DNA from: Niebla homalea
Taxonomy: Eukaryota; Ascomycota; Lecanoromycetes; Lecanorales; Ramalinaceae
Direction: 5' to 3'
Assembly: GCA_019925105.1 (NCBI GenBank)
Contig: JAHGAU010000014.1
Span: 744,001-808,000 of the forward strand
DNA length: 64,000 nucleotides
A program made the translations under genes and the position numbers. Below the pieces are notes generated by a model that made no database searches, had not been told where the DNA came from, and worked only from the letters and a program-made list of their open reading frames with translations. Positions within the stretch are counted from its first letter, which is position 1. Each line of letters begins with the position of its first letter. Shown one piece after another: positions 54,231-64,000 of the stretch.

Positions 54231-54794
54231 ATGGCAAACCTCACAATGGATGGCGATCAACTACCACTCTTATCAAAAACCGCCAATCCCAGTCCTGACA
54301 TTAACAAGCCACCCTCATTTGAGAGTCACAGAGAATACTATTCGACTTCTGCATCACAAAATGCTCCCAGGAGAAATCTGGAAGCACCCACTACTACAAC
54401 ACCGACGCACTTACACCCAGATAGAGACACTGATGCTCAGTCATTGCCTCCGCCATATGACGGAGCAAGAAAATATGGCAACCATAGATCTGAAGCCGAG
54501 TATCTCGACTCGTTACGCGCGTGGGTCGAAAGCAAGCAGTACCTACAAGCTGACCCAGAAGTGGGTGGAGGATTAGTAGGGTTCTACGGAGATCAGACCA
54601 TGGAGGAACGGCGGGCGAAAATGGAAGAGGACAAAAGGGCTAGGAGAGCTGCGAAGCTGGCTAGCAAACAAGTTGGGCAGGCAGACCAGTTCAATAAGGG
54701 ACAGCCGTCCGGAGATCGCATCAAGGAGGGCAATAGAAGTCGAAAGAGAAGTCTGTTCGGATTGAGTGGCCGAAGGAAGAGCGCTTATCAGTAA
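54231..54794 (+). CDS. small PPPY-motif protein, function unknown
   Basis: Single exon, 187 aa from an ATG. Not a family I can name. The first half is disordered and contains LPPPYD, a PPxY-type ligand for WW domains such as those of Rsp5/Nedd4 ubiquitin ligases. A compact, conserved-looking block follows (YLDSLRAWVESKQYLQADPE and GFYGDQTMEERRAKMEED), then a highly basic helix and a basic tail (RSRKRSLFGLSGRRKS). No signal peptide or membrane segment. The ordered middle suggests a genuine fungal gene rather than a chance frame. Confidence 0.72.
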   Translation: MANLTMDGDQLPLLSKTANPSPDINKPPSFESHREYYSTSASQNAPRRNLEAPTTTTPTHLHPDRDTDAQSLPPPYDGARKYGNHRSEAEYLDSLRAWVESKQYLQADPEVGGGLVGFYGDQTMEERRAKMEEDKRARRAAKLASKQVGQADQFNKGQPSGDRIKEGNRSRKRSLFGLSGRRKSAYQ

Positions 54795-54983
54795 AGTGGT
54801 CCCCGTCTGTTTCACAGGGTACGCTCAAAACAGGACCGATTTATGGATAGGGAAGCCAACTTGTGTGACGGAGATTCAAAGTGTGTTCCACCGTGGCCTG
54901 CCGGACGCAAGCAGGCATTGCTTCTTGCCTGATCCAAGTGTGTATTGATGGAAGGTGTCGTGATCACGATTTACGTTATGAAG

Positions 54984-56581
54984 CTACTCTAAATATGGGA
55001 TATTATCAATAGGGTTCTCGCTCGCCATCTTCCTCTGTTCTGCATCCTTGCCTTCTACGTCTTGGGCAGGCGAAGCTGCCGCATCTCCAGCTTTGGGGGT
55101 CATGGAAGGACTTACAGCCCCTTCAGGACTTTGCTGCCACTTCGCCACATCCTTCTTCATCTGCTCCAATTCCTTCTGGAACCGGGTCCCGAACACATCA
55201 ATGTAGTAAGTCGCCCCGTTATAGACGCTCCACCCAAACAAGCAAAGTAGAAAAGCGGCGCTAGGCCAACGGTACCAAAACCAGATTGGGCAGGGCAGCA
55301 TACTCGCCAAAGCATATAGATATTGCGTCAGCATGAAAGCCGGCTCATGCAGCGGTTCGGGGAGCCCGAGGATGATTTTGCCTATCCAAGACTGTCCATA
55401 GGATTTTCGAAGCCAGGTGAATGAGGTAGGTCGGCCGGCGGCGATCTTCTCGCGGCGGCGGATAGTTATGAAGAAGTGGTAGCTCAGTTGCCAGACGGCG
55501 TAGGGCACAGACGACCAGATGATCATGTCGAGGAGGGAGTAGTGCATATGTGATTCTGGCGAGCTGTGTTTGATAGCGTAGGCCCCAGCAAATCGTGCTT
55601 GTTGGACCAAGGGCGGAGTGAGGTGAACAATGCAGTGGAGAGTCACTGGAGGCATGATATGGATGAAGAGGCTTTCAAGGTCAACAGGAATACCTCAAAT
55701 TTACAGGGCAATGGCGCGTACCTCGTAACTTTGTCCAGCGAGTGGAAGACCATCGAATTCCTCCACATGGCAATGGCCACAGCATTATTTCCATAGGCCA
55801 AGCAGTAGGTGCTGATGAATAGCCGCTTCGACTGCGGCGCCACCCAGATCGTGAGCAAGAGAAGTAGGTTGACGAAGTAGCACATGTCGGCTAAGAAGTA
55901 ATGATATCCTCGCTTCCTGTAGGTATAATATCGGACGGGCATGAAGTAGCAGAGCTGAGCGGTGAACCAGTAGTAGAACAGATGGGGGACGGCCCCGATC
56001 AGGTATCCACTGATAAAGATATTGAACACGCCGGCAATGAATGACAGCTTCTCCCGAGCAGTGACCGCTTTCGCGTCGCTCCACTGGCTGCCAAGTCGGT
56101 CCACGGATGCCTTGACGCGCTTCCTATATTTCAATAACTGCTCATCGGGGAGCGGGACTCTTCGACGCCATTCTTCCACCACCCTGTCCTTGGCGTTTGT
56201 AGTCGAGGACTTCAACCTCGATTGATGCTTTCGGACTCGCTCCCTTTGTCTCATCAGCTTCGTTTGCCAGCTTTCCAGCTTTGAGGGCAGGGCTAGGTTG
56301 TCCAATATGTCAAAAGCGGTGACATTCTCCGGTGGTACCTCCCAATCTTCTTCGGTCATACTTATGTCTGACATGGACGCGTTGCGAGAGAGGAGGCTCG
56401 GACTCCCCCTTGGAGACGATGAGGTCGCGTCAGCCATTTGCGCTCCATTACCAGCAGCCGATTCTGCCGCTGAAGAGGCTGATGACTCGTTGGTGGTCGT
56501 CCTTGCAACATCAGGGGATAAGGCACCAGGGGCCAGAACAGGTTCCGACTTCGTCTTCGTGATGGGTGTTGGCTCGGCCAT
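54984..56581 (-). CDS. gpc1: glycerophosphocholine acyltransferase 1 (GPC1, DUF2838)
   Basis: Two exons (56581-55722, 55671-54984) encode 515 aa. An N-terminal acidic, Ser-rich segment of ~140 residues is followed by a basic helix and the multi-pass DUF2838 domain. Marks include GVFNIFISGYLIGAVPHLFY, FMPVRYYTYRKRGYHYFLAD, YCLAYGNNAVAIAMWRNSMV, FHSLDKVTSLFIHIMPPVTL, YHFFITIRRREKI and a C-terminal GWSVYNGATYYIDVFGTRFQ. About eight hydrophobic segments are visible. The enzyme acylates glycerophosphocholine with acyl-CoA to make lyso-phosphatidylcholine, letting cells rebuild PC after deacylation. The join at KVT/SLFIHI is exact. Confidence 0.93.
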
Positions 56582-57232
56582 CTCGTTGTTTTCACATATA
56601 TCACCGTGACAGTAGGAGGATTCGGTCAGGCATAAAAGAATATCACATTGTCTAGCTTATGCCGATAGGGACAATAAGAAGTTTGTCACAACTGACAGGA
56701 AATGTAGGACCCTCAGACACCAGAGCAGGAACAAGGTTAGAAGAACATCACCAACTTGACGTACAGATACCTAGAGCAAAAGCATATGACTTAAAGTATG
56801 ATATACAACCGAGGGTATGGAAGCTATATGCGAATTTAAGGGATCCGTCACCTGCCTGCCTGACTGACAACAAAGCCGGCCCTACCGCACGCGTCCTTTA
56901 GGACAGCATCACCGTCAACCTGGCGGTTCTCCGCCAAAGAAGAAGCAGATCGTGGAGGCTTCAACGAGTCTAATTGGCTGAGAGATCACGTGACCTCAAA
57001 CCCTCTTTAAGCTCTTATCTTATCAGCTAGCGCGCTTTCTCGCCAACGCGGGCGCGTTGAGGAAGACTTCATTGACGATGCAAAGCGCACAACCATCTTG
57101 ACAGTGGCAACTACATTGTAATCGCACCTAGCCAAGTAAGCCCCCGTGGCCTGTATCGGGGCAGCTCTTGCGCCTTTGCGTGTATCACATCATACCAAGA
57201 CACTGATGATCACCATATCCAGATAGGTCAAG
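56582..57232. other. divergent intergenic region (gpc1/smc1)
   Basis: A 651-bp shared 5' region. It contains an ACGCGT hexamer (56889) and a GC-rich inverted repeat with ACGCG cores (57045-57058) on the SMC1 side. No exon is supported. Confidence 0.55.
56889..57058. promoter_or_regulatory. MCB-type (ACGCGT / ACGCG) elements upstream of SMC1
   Basis: ACGCGT at 56889-56894 is a full MluI cell-cycle box. AACGCGGGCGCGTT at 57045-57058 has two ACGCG cores as 6-bp inverted arms. They lie 339 and 175 bp before the SMC1 ATG. MBF-type factors use this core to drive G1/S genes, including cohesin; use here is inference. Confidence 0.45.
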
Positions 57233-60200
57233 ATGGGGAAACTCACACGCCTTGAGCTCTTTAGTAGGTCTGCTGATCCTGTGATGACTACACTACTGAA
57301 ACATTTGCTAGATTTCAAATCATACAGAGGGCGTCATGTTCTTCTCTTGGGCGACTCCTATTTCACATCAATCATCGGTCCTAATGGCTCCGGGAAATCC
57401 AACTCGTATGTCGCTGTCCCAGTCAGAGTATGCGCTTGCTGCGTCTAATGAAATCGCAGCATGGACGCCATCTCCTTCGTATTGGGCATCAAATCTTCGC
57501 ATCTACGCTCGGCGCACTTACGTGATCTCGTCTTTCGTGGGAGGGTTCTACGGACGTCCAAGATCAATGGCGATGGGTCTGCAACAACAAACGGGGCCAA
57601 TGGGCATGTGAATGGTGACGAAGCGCCGGCTGACGATGAAATGATTGACGGAACGCAAGAGCGCAATGATCCCAAGAGCGCATGGGTCATGGCTGTTTAC
57701 GAGGATGATGCCGGAGATGAGCAGACTTGGAAACGAACCATCACCAATCAAGGCGCGAGCGAATACTGTATCAACGACCGAGTCGTGACAGCCCAGCAGT
57801 ACAATGATGCCCTGGAAGCCGAGAATATTCTGATTAAAGCGCGCAACTTCCTCGTCTTTCAGGGAGACGTAGAGGCTATTGCGTCGCAGTCCCCCAGAGA
57901 TCTGACCAAACTTATCGAGCAGATATCCGGGAGCCTTGAGTACAAGGTCGAATATGAAAAGCTCAAGGAGCAAGCAGAAGGCGCTTTGGAAAATCAAAAC
58001 TTCGCGCTCCATAAACGCAGAGGCATCAACTCAGAAATCAAGCAGTACACTGACCAGAAAAACGAGGCAGACAGCTACTCCAAGAAAGCGAATGAGAGGG
58101 ACCAAGCAATCGTGACCCACATACTTTGGAAGCTCTACCATTTCCAGAGAGTCATTGAAGAATCTGGGGCCGAGATACAGCGGCATCAGGAGGAGCTGAA
58201 GGAGCAAAGGCGTGGCGTGGAGAAATACGAGAAGGCTTTGGAGGATGCCAGACGCGACCAAGCAAAGGTCAGTCGCGACGCATCGAAGATTGAGAAAGCT
58301 ATGAAGCAAAAGTCGAAAGATATCGAGGACAAAGAGAGCGGTTTGGTACCCATTGCAGAGAAAATCGACATCACCTCGAAAAATTTGAAGAAATGCCAAT
58401 CGCGAGTGGCCGATATCTCGAAAGAACGCAACACGCACTCCAGTGGGGTCAAACAACTGTCGAAGGATCTTAAGACTGTTGAAAAGGCGCAAGCCCAATG
58501 GGAAACTGGGTTCAGGAAGGCAGCCGAACAAGAAGGTCGCGAGTTGAGCCCGGCGGACTTGCAACAATACCATAGACTGAAGGAAGAGGTCAATAGACGG
58601 ACATCCGCAGATCAGATCAAAGTTGACAACCTGACTCGTCAGAAACGAGCCGACGAGGAGACTGTCCAAAGCCTCAAGAGCAAAGTGGACGCCTTTGAGT
58701 ATCAGATCCAGGGGCTTAGTCAAGCTTTGGATGATATCGATGAGCGCAAAGGTGGTGTAAATGGCCAGATCAAGGAGACGACAAAAGAAATGACTGCAAA
58801 GAAGAAAGCCTACAACGAACGTACATCAGAGCGTCGCCGTACAGCTCAATTAAGAACCGAGAAGGATGAAAAGCTTGAAGAAGTATTAATGAAGCTGCTT
58901 GAAGCTGAAGACGGTAGACAGCAGTCGGAAAAGGAGCTTCGATTGAAGGCCACGGTCTCTGATCTCAAGCGCATCTTTCCCGGCGTGAAGGGTCGCGTCA
59001 GCGAGCTCTGCAAGCCTGTCGAAAAGAGATATCAGACCGCTGTAAGCACTATTCTAGGACGTAATTTTGACTCGGTCATTGTCGAAAACGAGAAGACAGC
59101 CATCGATTGTGTTCAGTATTTGCGGGAACAGCGACGCGGCCAAGGCACCTTCATCCCCTTGGACACGATCCAATTTACGGCCAATAATGTGGGCATTAAA
59201 GGCCAACAGCGGGGTTGTCGAATGGCCTTAGACACCATCACTTACGACAGATCGCTTGAGCGCGCGTTCTCCTATGTCTGTGGCAATGCGGTTGTCTGCG
59301 ACGACATGCCAACCGCCAAGAACATCGTGTGGGAGAAACGGAACGATGTAAAGGCTGTGACCCTGGATGGCTCAATCATCCATAAAGGTGGTAATATGAC
59401 TGGGGGTCAAGGCGGCAAGCAGGACTCGCGTCGATTCGACGATGCTGAGGTAGACAATCTGCGAAAACTCCAAGAGCGACTGGTGTCCGAGCTATCTTCC
59501 CTTCCTGACCCTCGACGTGGTGCTCAGGATGAGGAAACACTGCAAGGCGACTTGACGGGGCTGGAGCAAAAGTTGGCTTATCTCCAGCATGAAGTGAAAG
59601 CATTTGAACGCAACCAAGCCAGCAAACAGAAAGAGATGTCTAACGCCAATAAAGAGCTGGCGGCTGCAAAGCCTAAGTATCAGGCCAAGCTACGCGAATT
59701 CGAAGACCTTGAGGCTAGTCTTCAATCCTATCAAGATGCTGTGAGTGAAGTACAGGATGAAGTCTTTGTGGACTTTTGTCGCCGACTGAGCTTCAGCGAC
59801 ATACGCGTGTATGAAGCGCAGCAGGGTACTCTACAGCAGGAAGGAGCCCAAAAGAGGCTTGAATTTAGCACGCAAAAGAGCCGGCTGGAGAACAGAATCA
59901 AATACGCAGATCAGCAATTACAGGAAACACAAAATAGGATCAAAGTACTTGAAGACCGCGCTCGTCAGGATGAAGCTCTGATCAAGGAGCTTGAGGCAGA
60001 GCACGCTTCACTGCAAAATGAACTGGACACTATCTCAGTCGAACTTGACCAGCTCAATGAGCAATTAGAGCGTGAGAAGGTAAGACAAAGTGAAAAGGCC
60101 GAAAAGGTCACGGAGCATCGGCGAGAGTTCCAAAAAAAGAACAAGACAGTCGAGGGCACATTGAAGGCAATCTCAGGCCTGGAGGCAGATCGGCAATTGA

Positions 60201-61298
60201 ATGCCTCGGGTCGATATTCTCTGCTCAGGCGTTGCAAGCTCGAGGATCTGCGGATACCCCTGGACGAGGAGTCACGTAGCCTTGACAGCCTGCCCCTCGA
60301 TGACATCTTACAAGTGGACGCTGATGGTATGGATGTGGATGAAGATCAAGAGGCCACCACTCTTCGCCCATCTGAGGTCCAGGACTATGGCATCGTGGTT
60401 GATTTTGATGAGCTCGATGAAGACTTGCGCGAGGTGAACCCCTTGACTATCATGTATCATCCTTTGACTGACGCAAGTTGTAGAACGACGGTGAAAGCAT
60501 GGAGGCGGAGCTCCAGGAACGCATTAAATCCCTTAATGCAGAACTTGAAGGCATGGCTCCGAATATGCGTGCAGTCGAGCGTCTTGGGATAGTGCAAGAC
60601 CGGCTCAAGACCACGGACAAGGACTTTGAGGACGCTCGTAAACAAGCCAAACGGGCAAAGGATGATTTTCAAGCCGTCAAGGAAAAGCGCTTTGAGCTCT
60701 TCAGCAAGGCCTTCTCTCACATCTCGGAGCAGATTGGTCCCATCTACAAGAATCTGACGAGAGACGCGACGCTGCCCATGGGAGGTCAAGCGTAAGTCTT
60801 CTTTTACCACTATCCTCGATTACCCCTTTTCTTCTCTATCACACATCGCTCATTCATGCAGATTCCTTGACATGGAGGATGGCGACGAACCCTACCTTGA
60901 CGGCATCAAATACCACGCGATGCCTCCTTTGAAGCGCTTTCGAGACATGGAGCACTTGTCTGGTGGAGAGAAGACGATGGCAGCGCTTGCGCTCCTGTTC
61001 GCAGTCCACTCCTATCAACCTTCCCCGTTCTTCGTGCTTGACGAGGTTGATGCGGCACTGGACAACGCCAACGTAGCCAAGATCGCCAACTACATCAGTG
61101 ACCACGCTGGACCAGGTATGCAGTTCATTGTCATCAGTCTCAAGACCGGCTTGTTCCATAACAGCGAGGCACTGGTGGGGATATATCGTGATCAAGGGGC
61201 GAATTCGAGCAAAGCCTTGACTTTGGATGTGAGTCTATCACCGCGACGAGTAGCCAATCTTCAACTAATGTTTTCTGCAGCTTCGTAAATACCAGTAA
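57233..61298 (+). CDS. smc1: cohesin subunit Smc1
   Basis: Six exons (57233-57263, 57312-57405, 57460-60433, 60484-60791, 60862-61228, 61281-61298) encode 1263 aa, the family's normal length. The N-terminal ATPase half has NFKSYRGRHVLLLGDSYFTS and Walker A GPNGSGKS at 33-40. A long coiled coil leads to the hinge (about 510-680, with GVKGRVSELCKPVEKRYQTA and DSVIVENEKTAIDCVQYLRE). A second coiled coil returns to the C-terminal head with the signature LSGGEKTMAALALLFAVH and Walker B PFFVLDEVDAALDNANV. The C-terminus is LRKYQ, coded by a final 18-nt coding exon. Smc1 pairs with Smc3 to hold sister chromatids together. Confidence 0.97.
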
Positions 61299-61704
61299 AC
61301 GCCGCTATAGTTCCTGATGACCGTTTGATAGATTTGGCAGTCCGAATGACGGCATGGCTAATGGTAACAGTCCCTGGGCCGACGGCATGCCTTTCTCACA
61401 AACTTGTGCTTCTCTGGCTTCTTAGCGTCACGAACGGGCGGCGTAGCGCAAAGGAGCCTTCTTGAATCAGAATGAGCCAGCGAATCACCCATTTTTTGCG
61501 CTTACCTCAGGAGCTTATCTGCTTATTTGATCTACCCTGGCTAGCTAGGGTATTGAGGGAATGGTATGTACATTAAAATACACGAGGAGGGGATGACCTC
61601 GCTATGCTTCTATGCTTTCAAGAGCCTCGGAATCTCCATTCCTGTGCAGCATTTCCCCAGGTGCGTCTGCTCACAGTGAGCTAGACATGGGAGTCAAATC
61701 GTCT
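61299..61704. other. convergent intergenic region
   Basis: Lies between the 3' ends of the SMC1 gene and the minus-strand membrane protein gene. Nothing supported. Confidence 0.5.
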
Positions 61705-62711
61705 CTACACCGCTTTGATTGTGACAAGCTTGTCCAGCGCTTGACCCTCATCAAGCGCCCAAGCGTCCCGGTGCTCCAGCTTCCATGGAATGTTGTGTCC
61801 CTTCACATGTAGTTGAAGAAGGCCTTGATTGGTGAAGGCCTTTTTGACGGCAGCAAAGCCTCTCTTCATATAGAACTCGGCTTGCCGGAACGGTAAGGTC
61901 AGGATACCACCGCCTGTGCGGCTGAAGGCATTTGCGCGATCCCTCGCTTTCTGTATCGCTTGGACTTCCCGCTCTATCTGCTCTTTGCTACCCTGCCACA
62001 TCGGTTGCGACATGGTGATCTCCTTTGGCGATACCTTGATCACTTTCGGGGTGACAAAAGGCATTGAGGGGCTCCGCTCGAGTTGCAGTATTAGAGACTT
62101 TGGACCGGACGCGGTGGCTGGGATCGATTTGATGACTCGGACCATGTTCTGGGGCTAGGAAGGTCTTGATCAGCAGGAGCGTCAGTCCTCCCGAGAAGCG
62201 CGTCACGTACTCTTAAACATATCCACGCCCCCATGACGACCATGAACAGACTTCCGGTGTGGACGAAATAAGGGAGCCATGTCGGCATTATCTTGCCCCT
62301 ATTGTTGTAGTCACCCTCAGGCACCATATTGGCGCTCAGGCTGTTGAAGACGCCCATCCCGATGAGGCCGCCGCCAGCGAAGTAGCAACCGAGGATGTAG
62401 CCTAGGTGCGAGCCAGATTGGTATAGCAGCGTCGGCGACTGCTTCTTGGCTAACGCTTGCGCCGTGGACTCATATTCGCTTGGGGCCACGGCTGCAGGTT
62501 TGGGGGGCTTGTAGGAAAGCGGCTTGCTGGACCTCTTGCTCGCTCCACGACCCTTGGCTAGCTTTGAGCTGCCAGTCGAAAAGCGACAGCAGGAGGAGTA
62601 GAGGCTGGGAGGATTGGAGCTGCGACTTCCTGCATGGCGTAAGGAACTATAGGGTACCTGTGTAGATCTTGATATGAATGAGAAGGGCAATTGTCGGAAG
62701 GGACAAGCCAT
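61705..62711 (-). CDS. mitochondrial-looking membrane protein, function unknown
   Basis: Two exons (62711-62211, 62154-61705) encode 316 aa. The N-terminus is a clear mitochondrial presequence: Arg/Ser-rich, no acidic residue for more than 60 residues, with a likely processing point at CCRF/STGSS. Two hydrophobic segments follow: one around LGYILGCYFAGGGLIGMGVF and one around LFMVVMGAWICLR. A soluble C-terminal domain comes after the second (QLERSPSMPFVTPKVIKVSP and ILTLPFRQAEFYMKRGFAAV). The splice joins WICLR to PQNMVRVIKS. I do not recognise the family; an inner-membrane protein with two helices and a matrix or intermembrane domain fits. It is divergent from Pdx1. Confidence 0.8.
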
Positions 62712-63182
62712 CAGCCGCGAATGGTGGGCTCCTAGGCCAAAATCCCGGTCATGACATGAATGGTATCAAATGTCCAATCATCTTGCTGTTCGAGCTATCA
62801 GAAAGATCCAAATGAGGGTCCAAAGAGTGACGACAGGATTGAGGCGTTTGTTAAGAGTAGGGGGCACCTAGCGAGCTTCCATGCTCTCCGTTCTGGATTT
62901 TCCCGAGCTTCGGCGAATTGTCGAAATCCAATTCCTGTCCGCTTCCACCAAAGTCAACCTCCTCAAACCCAACAACCTTCGATTAATACAAATTTGGAAT
63001 TTATCATTACATCTACTGATCCATCAAAACAGAAAAAGACGGTGTTCACCCAGTGTCCTACACCCCTTAAGCTTGCTAAGCTTCTCGATACCCTACACTT
63101 CACTTCGTACATCAAGCCCAATGAACATGTGCTGACCTAAAGAATTTCACAATTTTGTTTGCCACTACTCTTGAGCAGTAAT
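62712..63182. other. divergent intergenic region (membrane protein/pdx1)
   Basis: A 471-bp shared 5' region. One plus-strand frame (62760-63140) is open but its sequence looks random and lacks any motif. Confidence 0.5.
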
Positions 63183-64000
63183 ATGGTGTCTGCACATTAT
63201 GCTGCCAAAGTGGCCGCTCGGCTTTCAGGCCGGTCAATTGCGCTCCAGGGGCATCGTCGTGCATTTTGCAATGCCCCTAGGAACAATGTGGCCCAGAATT
63301 TCACAATGCCAGCCATGTCGCCGACCATGACCGAGGGCAACATCGCGAGCTGGAAGGTGAAAGAGGGAGAGAGCTTCGCGACTGGAGACGTCCTATTGGA
63401 AATTGAGACGGACAAGGCGCAAATGGACGTCGAAGCCCAAGAAGATGGAAAGCTAGCCAAGATCACCCAAGAGGCTGGAGCCAAAGGAGTCAAAGTCGGC
63501 CGGCGGATTGCCATTGTGGCCGAACCAGACGACGATCTCGCCTCCCTTGAGTTGCCTGCTGAAGAAACCCCTCAAGAAGCTTCCGCAACAAGCCCTGAAC
63601 CATCCAAGTCTGAAACCGATGCTCCAAAGTCCTTGCAAGAGACTGCTACTTCCTCCGAAAGAACCTCTGCTCCCTCGTGGTCCTCGGCACCTCAGAAACA
63701 GACCTATCCGTTATATCCATCTATAGTCCAGCTACTCCATGAAAATGGCCTTTCAAAGTCGGATGCCAATAAGATACCTGCGTCAGGTCCCAAGGGCCGA
63801 CTCCTGAAGGGAGACGTACTGTCGTATCTAGGCAATATAAAGTCGGCGTATTCTTCAGAACAGTCTGCACGAATAACGAAGCTTGGACATCTGGATCTAA
63901 GCAATGCAAAGCCGGCGCCTGCGAAGGAACCTCCGCCTCCTCCCAAGGACGTATCAGCAACGCCCCAGCCAGAGCTGGTACCGGAGCCAGACACCGAAAT
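63183..64000 (+). CDS. pdx1: pyruvate dehydrogenase protein X / E3-binding protein (Pdx1), 5' part
   Basis: Open from the ATG at 63183 to the window end (272 codons seen), so the gene is truncated by the window. A presequence (VSAHYAAKVAARLSGRSIAL) is followed by a lipoyl domain: TMPAMSPTMTEGNIASWKVK with the lipoyl lysine in EIETDKAQMDVEA. A Ser/Pro/Glu-rich linker leads to a peripheral-subunit-binding domain (YPSIVQLLHENGLSKSDANK, GPKGRLLKGDVLSYLG). This binding-domain form fits Pdx1, which tethers E3 to the E2 core, better than E2 (Lat1); the missing C-terminus would decide. A catalytic E2 domain (HxxxDG) would refute Pdx1. Confidence 0.88.
   Translation, partial: MVSAHYAAKVAARLSGRSIALQGHRRAFCNAPRNNVAQNFTMPAMSPTMTEGNIASWKVKEGESFATGDVLLEIETDKAQMDVEAQEDGKLAKITQEAGAKGVKVGRRIAIVAEPDDDLASLELPAEETPQEASATSPEPSKSETDAPKSLQETATSSERTSAPSWSSAPQKQTYPLYPSIVQLLHENGLSKSDANKIPASGPKGRLLKGDVLSYLGNIKSAYSSEQSARITKLGHLDLSNAKPAPAKEPPPPPKDVSATPQPELVPEPDTE

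Noticed and set aside
62760..63140. 126-aa open frame in the gap before Pdx1
   Set aside because: No motif, random-looking composition and no Kozak or splice support; it overlaps the presumed shared promoter.

Overview
The window is nuclear DNA of a filamentous ascomycete (Pezizomycotina). The genes carry short GT-AG introns, mostly about 45-150 nt. They include a Ppo-type fatty-acid dioxygenase/P450 fusion, a membrane-bound SREBP with the fungal C-terminal domain, a SUN-family wall protein, a mitochondrial ClpP (a subunit budding yeast lacks) and a DUF2235 hydrolase. I could not place the class or genus. I found no transposon, CRISPR array, rRNA or convincing tRNA. Exon boundaries were worked out by hand from splice sites, frame and family motifs. 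In every spliced gene kept complete, the summed exons are a multiple of three.

Layout. 0.4-13.2 kb is a lipid-flavoured stretch: a DUF2235 hydrolase (-) head-to-head with a Ppo oxygenase (+), then a Ser/Pro-rich unknown and an SREBP. 13.9-16.9 kb holds a Gln/Pro-rich acidic protein with decaying repeats and a DUF202 membrane protein. 17.7-27.7 kb is a minus-strand run: transketolase, Erv41, a SUN protein and Bzz1. 28.2-33.1 kb has Dbp5 (+), free-methionine-R-sulfoxide reductase (-) and a dienelactone-hydrolase-family protein (+). 33.2-42.3 kb has TFIIIA (-), a mitochondrial-type CDF transporter (-), a SIRT4-like sirtuin (+), Rpb6 (-), an unknown probably mitochondrial protein (-) and ClpP (+). 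42.5-54.8 kb has TAF5 (-), Med11 (+), Vps5 (+), a Dcr2-like phosphatase (-), threonine synthase (+) and a small PPPY protein (+). 55-64 kb has the acyltransferase Gpc1 (-), cohesin Smc1 (+), a mitochondrial-looking membrane protein (-) and the start of Pdx1 (+, cut by the window end).

Functional links. Four parts of the nuclear transcription apparatus (TFIIIA, Rpb6, TAF5, Med11) lie within 12.6 kb. TAF5 and MED11 are divergent across 332 bp. Three divergent pairs appear to encode mitochondrial proteins on both sides: CDF/sirtuin, the 393-aa unknown/ClpP, and the 316-aa membrane protein/Pdx1.

Most of the window is ordinary housekeeping sequence. The most unusual signals are very small exons. 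One is a 5-nt exon in the sulfoxide-reductase gene whose omission would put a UAA stop exactly at the splice junction. Another is a 9-nt exon carrying the Asp-Thr of the invariant active-site loop of threonine synthase. Others worth a look are the hydrolase/oxygenase pair with a CCAAT-rich shared promoter, an SREBP-type site upstream of the SREBP gene, and MCB-type sites upstream of SMC1.
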